41,143 nucleotides of DNA from Treponema sp. (GTDB taxonomy: Bacteria; Spirochaetota; Spirochaetia; Treponematales; Treponemataceae): the NCBI GenBank assembly GCA_024402475.1, contig JAKSTQ010000022.1, forward strand, positions 1 to 41,143, in the 5' to 3' direction. This document shows, piece by piece, positions 23,989 to 32,535 of the stretch (position 1 is the stretch's first letter; each line of letters opens with the position of its first letter). Both the position numbers and the translations under genes were made by a program. The notes below the pieces were generated by a model. The model saw nothing but the letters and a program-made list of their open reading frames with translations. It ran no database searches and was not told the origin of the DNA.

Positions 23989-26212
23989 CTCTTCCAGAAA
24001 AGTTGGACAGGCTGCGGTATATAGAAATTCTGCGGCTACGGCTGCGGATAAAATTGAACCGGGTGCTGTCCGTGAGGTTGGTCAGGGTAATGACGGAACC
24101 TGTCAGGTATTTTTGAAAATTCCTGGTGTTTCAATTCAATATGTAGATGATCCTGAAAATCCAGGTAATCTTATTGAAGAGGTAGCAGGCCCTGTCAGCG
24201 ATGTTTCATTGGATTACACTATATATAAAAAAGAAGGGGCAGGTTATACCTTCTATAAGAAAGGAACAATGAATTCAAGCGGTTATATTAACGTTCCTTT
24301 GGAAGGAGCAAAGATAACTGCCCAGGCACATCGTGATTATTATGTTTCAAGTGATGTGCACACTGTAGAAGTTAAACCTGTTATTAATACAGTTTTTGTT
24401 AATAATGTTTCTGGTGACGATTCTACTGGCGGATGGCTTTCAAGTCCGGTTAAGACAATAACAAAGGCACTTACTCTTTTGACAGATAAAACTGATGCTT
24501 CTAAGCAGAATAAGATTTATCTTTTGAGCGATTATAATGACTTTATCAATTTTGTCAGCAGTGAAAAGCTTACACTTGAAGGATACGGTTCTTCTAAGAC
24601 AATTACAAAAAATGAACAATTCCAGACTCTCATGAAAGTCAGAATGAATGCCCAGGTTACATTGAAAAATCTGAATCTGACAGATTCTTATGCTGGTATT
24701 GCGGTTAATCAAAATGCAATACTTACGACGGAAAATGTAAAAATCAACGGCAACTTTAGTACTGGTATCAGCTATGATGGTTCTAACTGTGAAATTCATC
24801 TTGGAAATGGAACTGAAATTTCTGGTAACTTAAGTGGTATTAAAGACTCTACGGCGGATACAGCAAGAAGCGGAATCTTTGTTAAGGGTAAAGTTGTAGT
24901 TTACGGTAATAGAACAGTTTCACCTAATGAAGATTCAAATATTGTAATACCTGTAATAAAAACTGGTGACGAGATTGCTGTTAAAGCAATTGAACTTGAA
25001 GGTCCTCTTGCCAGCGGTTCTAAGCTTGGCATAACCCTTGAGGATCAAAGTGCAGGACTTGAGGTTGCTCCATCTGCTGGTTATCCTGCAGTCATTACCA
25101 AAAATTATAATACTTATGCTCATGGAATTAGTCCGCGCAGTGTATTTGTTTCTGATAAGCCTTCTTCTTATGGTGTATCGAAAGATCTGGCTGACGGTCA
25201 GGAAGTCCGTGTTGCAGTAGGTGGTGTTGAACTTGAAGAACATCAGTCGCTTATGCATTTTGAATTTGTTTCTCCATATGTGTCTGTTTCAGGCGGTACC
25301 TACACAATCAGTTATGCAGCATCTGTTCCGCTTGTATTTAAGCCGGTAATTGATAAGGCATACGGTGACTCAGCTATTAGTAATGTAACTGCAGAAATAA
25401 AACAGGGAAACGATACAGCACAGATACCTGTTGTAAAAGACGGCAATAATTATAAGATAATCTTTAATTATCTGCCTGATGCTTACCAGATAGCCATTAG
25501 CTGTAATTATGACGGTACTACATTTACAGATATATTTAATTTTTACTTTACGGGAAGCATAAGTACAGCTCCGGCTGATTTATTGCAGACCTTAAAGGAT
25601 TTACCTGCAAATGTACCTACTGAGCCTTATATTGTTAAGCTGACATCTGATGCACCAGTAAATTTACACGACTATCTGAATAATGAAATGCAGGTTCAAG
25701 TCAGCGACAGATTTATTATTCTTGATTTAAGTGAAGTCCAGATAACTGACGATGCTCTGGGTATTGAGCCGAAAAAATATCTTGTCGGCTGTAAATTCCC
25801 TTCGGGAATTACAAAGCTTAATATTAATTTTTTCTATGAAGCAAATAATCTTAAGGAAATAACTTTGCCTGATACTCTTGAAGTTATAGGTATTGGGGCA
25901 TTTGATAGATGTTCTAATTTAGAAAAAGTTGTAATTCCTCCTAGTGTTACAATAATTGAAATGGCTGCATTCAGATACTGTACTGCTTTAAAATCAGTTG
26001 TAATACCTGAATCTGTTGATGTGATTGATGTAGATAACTTTTCGAGTGTTGACTCTTTAGTTTTACCTGAAAATTCAACATGGACATTGTTTCTAAATGG
26101 TAGCCAAGGAGTAACCTATACATGGAATGGAGACAGGCTTTTTGATCCTAATGAAGCTGCTACTCTTTTAAGAATGTCTATCGGATCTTGGACCTGGAAG
26201 CGAGTCAGATAG
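23063..26212 (+). CDS. Large lipoprotein A: beta-helix (DUF1565-like) plus C-terminal BspA-type LRR
   Basis: This 1049-aa protein has a signal peptide ending in the lipobox LSSC (Cys24). Residues about 28-310 form an anchor-proximal region with beta-sandwich-like segments. About 310-440 is an Ig-like stretch (VSIQYVDDPENPGN). A DUF1565-type right-handed beta-helix begins near 445 (VFVNNVSGDDSTGG, then SPVKTITKALTLL). The end (about 900-1030) has BspA-like leucine-rich repeats such as ITLPDTLEVIGIGAFDRCSN and VVIPPSVTIIEMAAF. It is probably exported and possibly surface exposed. It opens a three-lipoprotein operon with B and C. The first 926 nt are identical to the paralogue at 31610, after which the proteins diverge. 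Function unknown; adhesion or ligand binding is the usual guess for such repeats. Confidence 0.85.
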   Translation: MFSFKKVLIAQVSLLLIAFGLSSCELFDRDVPAYILEYTDEAQIVKTVWDKEYPKDENGVLNIPGGQDVDVTFYLINPQHYSVNLETEWKEDVCEIAAANYEADGTPVQNGTLRKTISYLPNDDKLIYTMKFNGDYLNSIDVKNDQSRRLSYDVIITEPVTGRRFKPVPVKCIVNSAPPMVTDAVVMCDKPNGDRKFVLCFNIPGTDYTASGKPHNDISKLIIDGQEFDVSFAADGSVTINDLLGKVKTTSEAAGLSVTSTNIQFEHTDDGDKRSVYYFAPDGPTGATRTFTITLKDMNGLSSTFRVSDSSRKVGQAAVYRNSAATAADKIEPGAVREVGQGNDGTCQVFLKIPGVSIQYVDDPENPGNLIEEVAGPVSDVSLDYTIYKKEGAGYTFYKKGTMNSSGYINVPLEGAKITAQAHRDYYVSSDVHTVEVKPVINTVFVNNVSGDDSTGGWLSSPVKTITKALTLLTDKTDASKQNKIYLLSDYNDFINFVSSEKLTLEGYGSSKTITKNEQFQTLMKVRMNAQVTLKNLNLTDSYAGIAVNQNAILTTENVKINGNFSTGISYDGSNCEIHLGNGTEISGNLSGIKDSTADTARSGIFVKGKVVVYGNRTVSPNEDSNIVIPVIKTGDEIAVKAIELEGPLASGSKLGITLEDQSAGLEVAPSAGYPAVITKNYNTYAHGISPRSVFVSDKPSSYGVSKDLADGQEVRVAVGGVELEEHQSLMHFEFVSPYVSVSGGTYTISYAASVPLVFKPVIDKAYGDSAISNVTAEIKQGNDTAQIPVVKDGNNYKIIFNYLPDAYQIAISCNYDGTTFTDIFNFYFTGSISTAPADLLQTLKDLPANVPTEPYIVKLTSDAPVNLHDYLNNEMQVQVSDRFIILDLSEVQITDDALGIEPKKYLVGCKFPSGITKLNINFFYEANNLKEITLPDTLEVIGIGAFDRCSNLEKVVIPPSVTIIEMAAFRYCTALKSVVIPESVDVIDVDNFSSVDSLVLPENSTWTLFLNGSQGVTYTWNGDRLFDPNEAATLLRMSIGSWTWKRVR

Positions 26213-26229
26213 TAAGGAGAATACTGAAA

Positions 26230-29200
26230 ATGAAAAACATATTTATTAAGTTAGCTGCAGTTTCTCTTTTTGCATGTACTCTTGCAGGCTGTGCTTTTAA
26301 TGCAGATTTTAAATCAGATGCAGTATCTTCAAAAAAAGTTACGATTAACGCGGTCATTGGTTTTGAAGGCGCTTATCCGGAAGAACTTTTAAATGCTGCA
26401 GCAAATAATAGCGGGAATGCTAAAACTGCTATTACTGGCAGTACACCCCAGCTTATAAACAGCGAATGGAAGTATAAAGTAGAGGCACGTTGTTTAAGTG
26501 ATAATACAAAGCCTGTTGTAGAGGCAGAACCTTCAGGAACTGATGGTAAAAAATTTTCGATTACACTTGACTCTCCTGCAAGATGGGAGATTACGACATA
26601 TGCTTATTTTCCGGGTAATGCGGATGACTACGAACGGTGCTATCTTATTAATACAAAGGAAATAACTCTTACAGATGATGATCCGATTCCTGATGTTCTT
26701 ATACAGATAAAACCTGACTGTTCTGAGGGCGAAGGTGATAGTAAAAAAGGTTTTGTTGAGCTTTCGTTTGATACAACAACATGGAGTCCTCTGGGTATAA
26801 CATCCGCAGAAGGCCAGTTGTTGCGAGTAGATGAAGGCTACTCTTTTTACGATGACATAACAGATGGTAAATTTTCGCAACAATGGACGGTACCGTCTGG
26901 AGTATATAAACTAAAATTAGATTTTAAGAATAGTTCTGGAAAGACTGTTTATTCCTGTACAGAAACTGTAAATGTTTATACCGGATTTAAGACTACAAGA
27001 TGGTGGGGTAATGCTCCCTATCTTGTTCCTGATAACGCACTTAATCCAACAGAGTATACTTTTAAATTAACTGACGAAGTTGTCAGTATGTACAGGCAGA
27101 AAAATATTTATATTAAAGCAGACAGTGGTCCTGATTATCTGGCTGATAATACACTGAATAAAGATGGAACAGTATTAAAACCATTTTCTACAATCAAAGC
27201 CGCATTTGATCGCCTTTCTGCCATTAATGATGGTCAAAGTCAATATAAAATTATTTTTATGAGTGATTTAACTTGCAATCCGGACTCTGATACAGATCAT
27301 CGTTCTAATTATGGATGTTATGACATAGCTGCAATTAATAAAGACTTGAAGCTGTCTATTGAGTCAGATGGTACTGTACATACTATTACCTCAACTGAAT
27401 CAGATGCATGTGCCCGATTCTTTAAGTTTACTCAAAAAAAAGGTAGAACATGTAATGTTAGCATTAAGAATCTGGTTTTTGAAGGTTCCAGTGCTGACTC
27501 AGATGGTGGTTTTATAGATTTCCGGGGGGCATCACCTCAGTTAAAATCTAAACTTACACTTGATAATGTTTATATAAAAAGCAGTGTTTCAAATCGTGCT
27601 GGTGGTGCTATATATACAGAATTTTCGACTTTGGAATTATTAAATGGTACTGCTATTGGTAATAAAAATGCTGTATCTGTGCCTTTGCAGCGTGATTCTG
27701 CCAGTATTGCAGCAATTGAGGATGGTGGTGCTATTTATTCTCAATATTCGGATGTAACAATAGGCGAAGATTGTATCATTACAGACTGTTATACAGAAGA
27801 GTACGGTGGTGCAATTTGTTTTTCTGGAGATGGCTGTACGCTGACATTAAAAGGTTGCACTATTCAAAATTCATCTGCCAGATTGGGTGGAGGAATATCT
27901 GTTGATGACGGACCTTGTACTATTTACATGGAAGACAGTATTATCAAAAACTGTAATATTAATGGAGAGACTTTAGGTAGCGTTAATCTTGATAGTCGTG
28001 GAAGGGGAATTCTTCTGGAAGATATTACAGATTTACATATTAAGGGAAGGTCTTACATAGATATTGAAAATGAAGTTGTGCTTGTTAATGATACCAATTT
28101 CATAATACTTGACTCTGATATGGTTCCTCAGACAGCTAACAATAATTATGTAGCAAGACTTACATTGTGTAATGATGCTTATGCGTCGCAACGAGATAAT
28201 CAGCCGCTAAAAGCCAGAATGGATGCTCTAACAGCAATTATTAAAGCGTCAAATAACAGTTATATGACACAGGCTAATATTGACTGCTTTGGTATAACTT
28301 CTACAGTGGAAGAGTATAATGATTACCCGATAAGTGCAGGTAAATCAGCAAATATAAGTTATAAATACGGATTAAAGGTTCATCCATCAGGAACAAAAGC
28401 AGTTGTCGCCCTTATTAGTGATTACAAAGTTAATCCGACTCCAGTTCAATCTTATACTTTTGTGCCTAACAAGACTATTATTGCCCGTGATTCTGGAACT
28501 CATAGGGGATATGGTACTTTAAGCTTTACTGTAAAGGATTCTACGGGTCGAGCAGTAACTCCAAATGATATGTACATCGCTATCTGTCAGGCTGGTGAAC
28601 CAGTTCTTGGAAATAATACCGGTATTATTGCTTTAGACTCAGCTGATTTTGCAAAACTTCCAGTTGGTTCTTATGGGCTTTATATGCGGGTATCTATTGG
28701 ATCTGGTCTTAGTGGCGCCATCATTGACCATATAGTTCCGATTTCTATTGTAGAAGGATTGGATTCACAGGAAGTGACTGTAGACCTTCTTAAAGAAATG
28801 TCTGAAATGACAGGACTTGGTGCGGTGGCTAAGCCAATTACTTTGTACTTGACAAAGATGCCAACTACTCAAGATGGTTTAAGAAAATTTAATCAAACAC
28901 TTGCAGAAGCAAAGGTTTATGTTAATATCTATTTTATACCGGTTGATCCTGTTACATTTGGGGGAGAAACAATATTTGGAGCTGGTAATTCAGACGATGC
29001 TAAGTATATAAAGAATATCGTTATTGGACCAGGCGTTACTTTTGGTAGTGGTTATATGTTTATGTACTTAAACCTCCAAAGCTTAATAGTACTTACGGGT
29101 GTAACAAATTTAGGAAGGATGCTGACTACACAATTAGGAGCAGTATCTTTTGAAGACCAGACAGGTACCTGGTATTACACTACTAATTCAAATTATACAG

Positions 29201-29280
29201 GTGGAACAGCTTGTGATGGAATGCCAGATGCGACTCAGTTAAGAACCGCTGCCAGATACTGGTATAAGGTTTCGAACTAG
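26230..29280 (+). CDS. Large lipoprotein B: beta-helix with GGAI/Y repeats and LRR-like tail
   Basis: This 1016-aa protein starts at ATG 26230, chosen because AAGGAGA (26214-26220) lies 9 nt upstream and the protein then begins with a proper signal peptide and lipobox LAGC (Cys21). The longer frame from 26188 would overlap gene A and bury the signal. After a beta-rich anchor region and the motif FKTTRWWG (near 254-261), a DUF1565-like helix start (IYIKADSGPDY, about 293) leads into parallel beta-helix rungs with GGAIYTE, GGAIYSQ and GGAICF motifs similar to chlamydial POMP repeats. The last 130 residues resemble the BspA-type tail (FGAGNSDDAKYIKNIVIGPG). It is the second gene of operon 1; its paralogue is at 34780. 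Confidence 0.85.
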   Translation: MKNIFIKLAAVSLFACTLAGCAFNADFKSDAVSSKKVTINAVIGFEGAYPEELLNAAANNSGNAKTAITGSTPQLINSEWKYKVEARCLSDNTKPVVEAEPSGTDGKKFSITLDSPARWEITTYAYFPGNADDYERCYLINTKEITLTDDDPIPDVLIQIKPDCSEGEGDSKKGFVELSFDTTTWSPLGITSAEGQLLRVDEGYSFYDDITDGKFSQQWTVPSGVYKLKLDFKNSSGKTVYSCTETVNVYTGFKTTRWWGNAPYLVPDNALNPTEYTFKLTDEVVSMYRQKNIYIKADSGPDYLADNTLNKDGTVLKPFSTIKAAFDRLSAINDGQSQYKIIFMSDLTCNPDSDTDHRSNYGCYDIAAINKDLKLSIESDGTVHTITSTESDACARFFKFTQKKGRTCNVSIKNLVFEGSSADSDGGFIDFRGASPQLKSKLTLDNVYIKSSVSNRAGGAIYTEFSTLELLNGTAIGNKNAVSVPLQRDSASIAAIEDGGAIYSQYSDVTIGEDCIITDCYTEEYGGAICFSGDGCTLTLKGCTIQNSSARLGGGISVDDGPCTIYMEDSIIKNCNINGETLGSVNLDSRGRGILLEDITDLHIKGRSYIDIENEVVLVNDTNFIILDSDMVPQTANNNYVARLTLCNDAYASQRDNQPLKARMDALTAIIKASNNSYMTQANIDCFGITSTVEEYNDYPISAGKSANISYKYGLKVHPSGTKAVVALISDYKVNPTPVQSYTFVPNKTIIARDSGTHRGYGTLSFTVKDSTGRAVTPNDMYIAICQAGEPVLGNNTGIIALDSADFAKLPVGSYGLYMRVSIGSGLSGAIIDHIVPISIVEGLDSQEVTVDLLKEMSEMTGLGAVAKPITLYLTKMPTTQDGLRKFNQTLAEAKVYVNIYFIPVDPVTFGGETIFGAGNSDDAKYIKNIVIGPGVTFGSGYMFMYLNLQSLIVLTGVTNLGRMLTTQLGAVSFEDQTGTWYYTTNSNYTGGTACDGMPDATQLRTAARYWYKVSN

Positions 29281-29295
29281 GAGGGATATTAGATT

Positions 29296-31524
29296 ATGAA
29301 AAAAATTTTATTAACTGCTTTTGTTTGTATTTCTTTAATGTTCTTGGGTTGCAGGGATTTCGTATCTTTACAAAAGGCAGAAAATTCACTTATAGACCCA
29401 GCAGGTGTAGAAAATACATCAGAAGATCTTACAGTACTGGAATACAGTAAAGATGCAAAGTTTGTTGAACTTATTTTTAATGCACAGGTTGCGTCCCAGA
29501 GTCGTTATGCAATGCCATCAACTTTTGAGGGAGTAACAGATAGTCCTGATTATAGTGTTTATGCATCAGTCAGCAGTGATGGTGGAGCAACCTATAAGCG
29601 TAATAAATGTGAATGTACCGGTTCTGAAATACACTTTACTAATTATCGTATAAGTACAAATGCTGCAGTTACATTAAAAATCAAGTTTGAAATTATAAAG
29701 GGAACAGAATATGACTCCACTAAAGTAATTATGGATAGCGGTAGTGAAATTTCTGTTACAATCCCTGCAAATACAAAGATTGCAACTTGTGATAAACCAG
29801 TTTTCATGTATATCAAAGATAATACTTTGGTAAATGGAAAAGTTTTTTTAAAGCTGCAAGGTGAAAAAACCGGTGATACATTTGTTGTTGACGATGACAA
29901 TTTTGTAATTGCAGGTAATGAATTACATCATAAAAATTATAATCTGGAGCAAGATCCTGGAATCAGACCAGGGTTCTATGAAATTACAATAGGATGTCGA
30001 GATTCTGGAAAAACGAAATCCAAAATACAGCTTACTCAGTTTATTATAGTTTATCCGGGTTTAACAACAGATAAATGGGATGATGGAACAGAGACTTTAA
30101 GTTTTGCGAAATTTGCTCCAACAGAGTTTTACGTAAAAGGATCAATGCCAGCAGGCTCTGGATTTGATCCCTGGCCATGTTCTGTAGGTGGTGCGGAAGG
30201 AGAAGGTACGATGACTGCACCTTATCATACTTTAGATAAGGCGTTGACTAGAATTAGTAATTTGCCAGATAAAAACTCTGAGTATACCATTTACTGCGAA
30301 GGTGAATTTACTGGTGTAACTGATGGTTATGTAATCCCTTCCGGATATAAAATCAAGATTGTAGGATTAGGTTCCAAAAAAAGTGTTATTGATAATACTG
30401 TTCATGAAAGTTCTCCTGTTCTTAAAATAGAGGGCACTACCAGCGTGACTCTTGAAAATCTTGAGCTTAAAAACGGGTCTCATGGTATTACCGTTGAAAA
30501 CTCAAAGTTAATTATTAAAAACTGTGATATTCACAATAATGATGCAACTGCTGATGCTTCTTTTAAAGATGGTGCAGGTATTTTTTGTAAATATCGTTCT
30601 ACTGTATATGTAATGGATAATGTAACAATCCATCGTAATAAGGCTGAAAGAGGAGGCGGCATTGCTTTTGAAGAAAATAAAACAGCAACTTGTGTAATTA
30701 ATGGAGAAAATACAAAGATTTATGCAAATCAGGCAACGGGAACTACTGCTAGTGATGGTGGTGGAGGGGTTTATGTTAATCCATCTACCACCTCAGGATA
30801 TTCATATTTTACTTTAAAAAAAGGCAGTATCTTTGCAAATAAAGCGGTGAATAACGGTGGCGGTATTTATGTGAATGGTGGCTATATGACAGGATATAAT
30901 CATCCTAAAGTTACTATTGAGAATGGTAAAATTGCAGGTAATGTAGCAAAGCAAGGTGGTGGTATATATTGTACAACATATTCTACCTTTACATTTACAG
31001 GTGGTTATATAGGTGGTTCAATGCCTGCCGCTGATTTAGATTTAGATACGTTTACGGAATCGGAAATCCTTGCATATGAAAATAAAGGTAACTATGTAAT
31101 AGGAGATATTCCTAAGGGTGGTGGAATTTTCTGTACCAGTATACGTGGGTGGGATCCTATAATTATTTCAAGTACAAATTCACAAGTACCAGCACAAGTT
31201 AATAACAATGGTGGTGCTGCAGGTGTTTTGGGAGCTGACATTTATGGTACTGGTAGGGAGCTTGATCTTTCTGGTTTCATTTTTATTGGAGCTATACATA
31301 TAGATTCTGACTCAAGAATTACACTTACGGGTGATCTTAATACTAGAGCTGGTCAATATGCCGTCCGTGAAATTGTATATCCTAACGCAGGAAATGGTAT
31401 TCAAGTTTTGTGGAACAGCGAAGGTGGGTATTGGGTTGAGGAAAATTGTAGAAAGTTTGGATTTGTTACAGGACAGAGTGGTGTAAGCTATAGTATAAAT
31501 GTTATGGGATTGTTAGAATTGTAA
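29296..31524 (+). CDS. Lipoprotein C: right-handed beta-helix with GGG-I-Y repeats
   Basis: This 742-aa protein has a signal peptide with lipobox MFLGC (Cys19). An N-terminal beta-rich domain (about 45-250) contains YAMPSTFEGV and DYSVYASVSSDGG, conserved in the C paralogues. A DUF1565-like start (TMTAPYHTLDKALTRI, near 310) leads to a parallel beta-helix with GGGIAFEEN, GGGVYVNP, GGGIYVNGG and GGGIYCTTY and the accompanying YANQA/FANKA motif, which resembles the FxxN plus GGAI pattern of chlamydial Pmp proteins. Unlike A and B it lacks a leucine-rich tail. The AGGAGGG site overlaps the stop codon of B. Paralogues are at 37876 and, truncated, at 40179. Role unknown. Confidence 0.85.
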   Translation: MKKILLTAFVCISLMFLGCRDFVSLQKAENSLIDPAGVENTSEDLTVLEYSKDAKFVELIFNAQVASQSRYAMPSTFEGVTDSPDYSVYASVSSDGGATYKRNKCECTGSEIHFTNYRISTNAAVTLKIKFEIIKGTEYDSTKVIMDSGSEISVTIPANTKIATCDKPVFMYIKDNTLVNGKVFLKLQGEKTGDTFVVDDDNFVIAGNELHHKNYNLEQDPGIRPGFYEITIGCRDSGKTKSKIQLTQFIIVYPGLTTDKWDDGTETLSFAKFAPTEFYVKGSMPAGSGFDPWPCSVGGAEGEGTMTAPYHTLDKALTRISNLPDKNSEYTIYCEGEFTGVTDGYVIPSGYKIKIVGLGSKKSVIDNTVHESSPVLKIEGTTSVTLENLELKNGSHGITVENSKLIIKNCDIHNNDATADASFKDGAGIFCKYRSTVYVMDNVTIHRNKAERGGGIAFEENKTATCVINGENTKIYANQATGTTASDGGGGVYVNPSTTSGYSYFTLKKGSIFANKAVNNGGGIYVNGGYMTGYNHPKVTIENGKIAGNVAKQGGGIYCTTYSTFTFTGGYIGGSMPAADLDLDTFTESEILAYENKGNYVIGDIPKGGGIFCTSIRGWDPIIISSTNSQVPAQVNNNGGAAGVLGADIYGTGRELDLSGFIFIGAIHIDSDSRITLTGDLNTRAGQYAVREIVYPNAGNGIQVLWNSEGGYWVEENCRKFGFVTGQSGVSYSINVMGLLEL

Positions 31525-31570
31525 CTCCATAACTGTTTTATAATCCAATATTAATTCCATTATCTCTATC

Positions 31571-31599
31571 TTGAGAATTCTTTGGTTAATGCATATAAT
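31571..31599 (+). promoter_or_regulatory. Promoter of lipoprotein operon 2 (gene A'), near-leaderless
   Basis: TTGAGA (31571-31576), 17 bp, TATAAT (31594-31599), then 10 nt to the ATG at 31610. No ribosome binding site. The -10-to-ATG distance equals that of copy 1 while the -35 regions are unrelated, so each operon seems to have its own independent promoter. Confidence 0.7.
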
Positions 31600-31609
31600 A
31601 GTAGACTAG

Positions 31610-32535
31610 ATGTTTAGTTTTAAAAAAGTATTAATAGCACAAGTATCTCTTTTATTAATTGCATTTGGTTTGTCTTCATGTGAACTTTTTGACCGTGATG
31701 TTCCTGCTTATATTCTTGAATACACTGATGAAGCACAGATAGTTAAAACTGTCTGGGATAAAGAATATCCAAAAGATGAAAATGGTGTTTTAAACATTCC
31801 TGGTGGACAGGATGTTGACGTAACTTTTTATCTTATTAACCCGCAGCATTATTCTGTTAATCTTGAAACAGAGTGGAAAGAGGATGTATGTGAAATTGCA
31901 GCTGCTAATTACGAGGCGGATGGAACTCCTGTTCAGAACGGTACTCTGCGTAAAACAATTTCTTATTTACCTAATGACGATAAACTCATCTATACGATGA
32001 AGTTTAACGGCGATTATCTTAATTCTATTGATGTAAAAAATGACCAGTCACGCAGACTTAGTTATGATGTAATAATTACAGAACCGGTTACAGGCCGTAG
32101 ATTTAAACCGGTTCCTGTAAAATGTATTGTAAACAGTGCACCTCCAATGGTAACTGACGCAGTGGTAATGTGTGACAAGCCAAACGGCGACAGAAAATTT
32201 GTTCTGTGCTTTAATATTCCCGGAACTGATTATACAGCTTCTGGTAAGCCTCATAATGATATTTCAAAACTGATTATTGATGGTCAGGAATTTGATGTCA
32301 GCTTTGCAGCAGATGGCTCTGTAACTATTAATGATCTTTTGGGAAAAGTTAAAACAACTTCTGAGGCAGCAGGGCTTTCTGTAACTTCAACTAATATTCA
32401 ATTTGAACATACTGATGACGGTGACAAGCGTTCTGTTTATTATTTTGCTCCAGACGGTCCAACCGGTGCAACCCGTACATTCACAATAACCCTTAAGGAT
32501 ATGAACGGGCTTAGTTCAACTTTCAGGGTAAGTGA
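31610..32535 (+). repeat. 926-bp exact direct repeat, copy 2 (5' part of gene A')
   Basis: Identical to 23063-23988. Together with the diverged remainder of the genes it marks a recent conversion tract or a recombination-conserved block. The two copies are direct repeats 8547 bp apart, so homologous recombination between them could delete or duplicate one full A-B-C unit. Confidence 0.9.

Noticed and set aside
26188..26229. Upstream start of lipoprotein B at 26188.
   Set aside because: It overlaps gene A, lacks a ribosome binding site and puts 14 residues before the signal peptide; ATG 26230 has AAGGAGA at good spacing and matches the paralogue at 34780.
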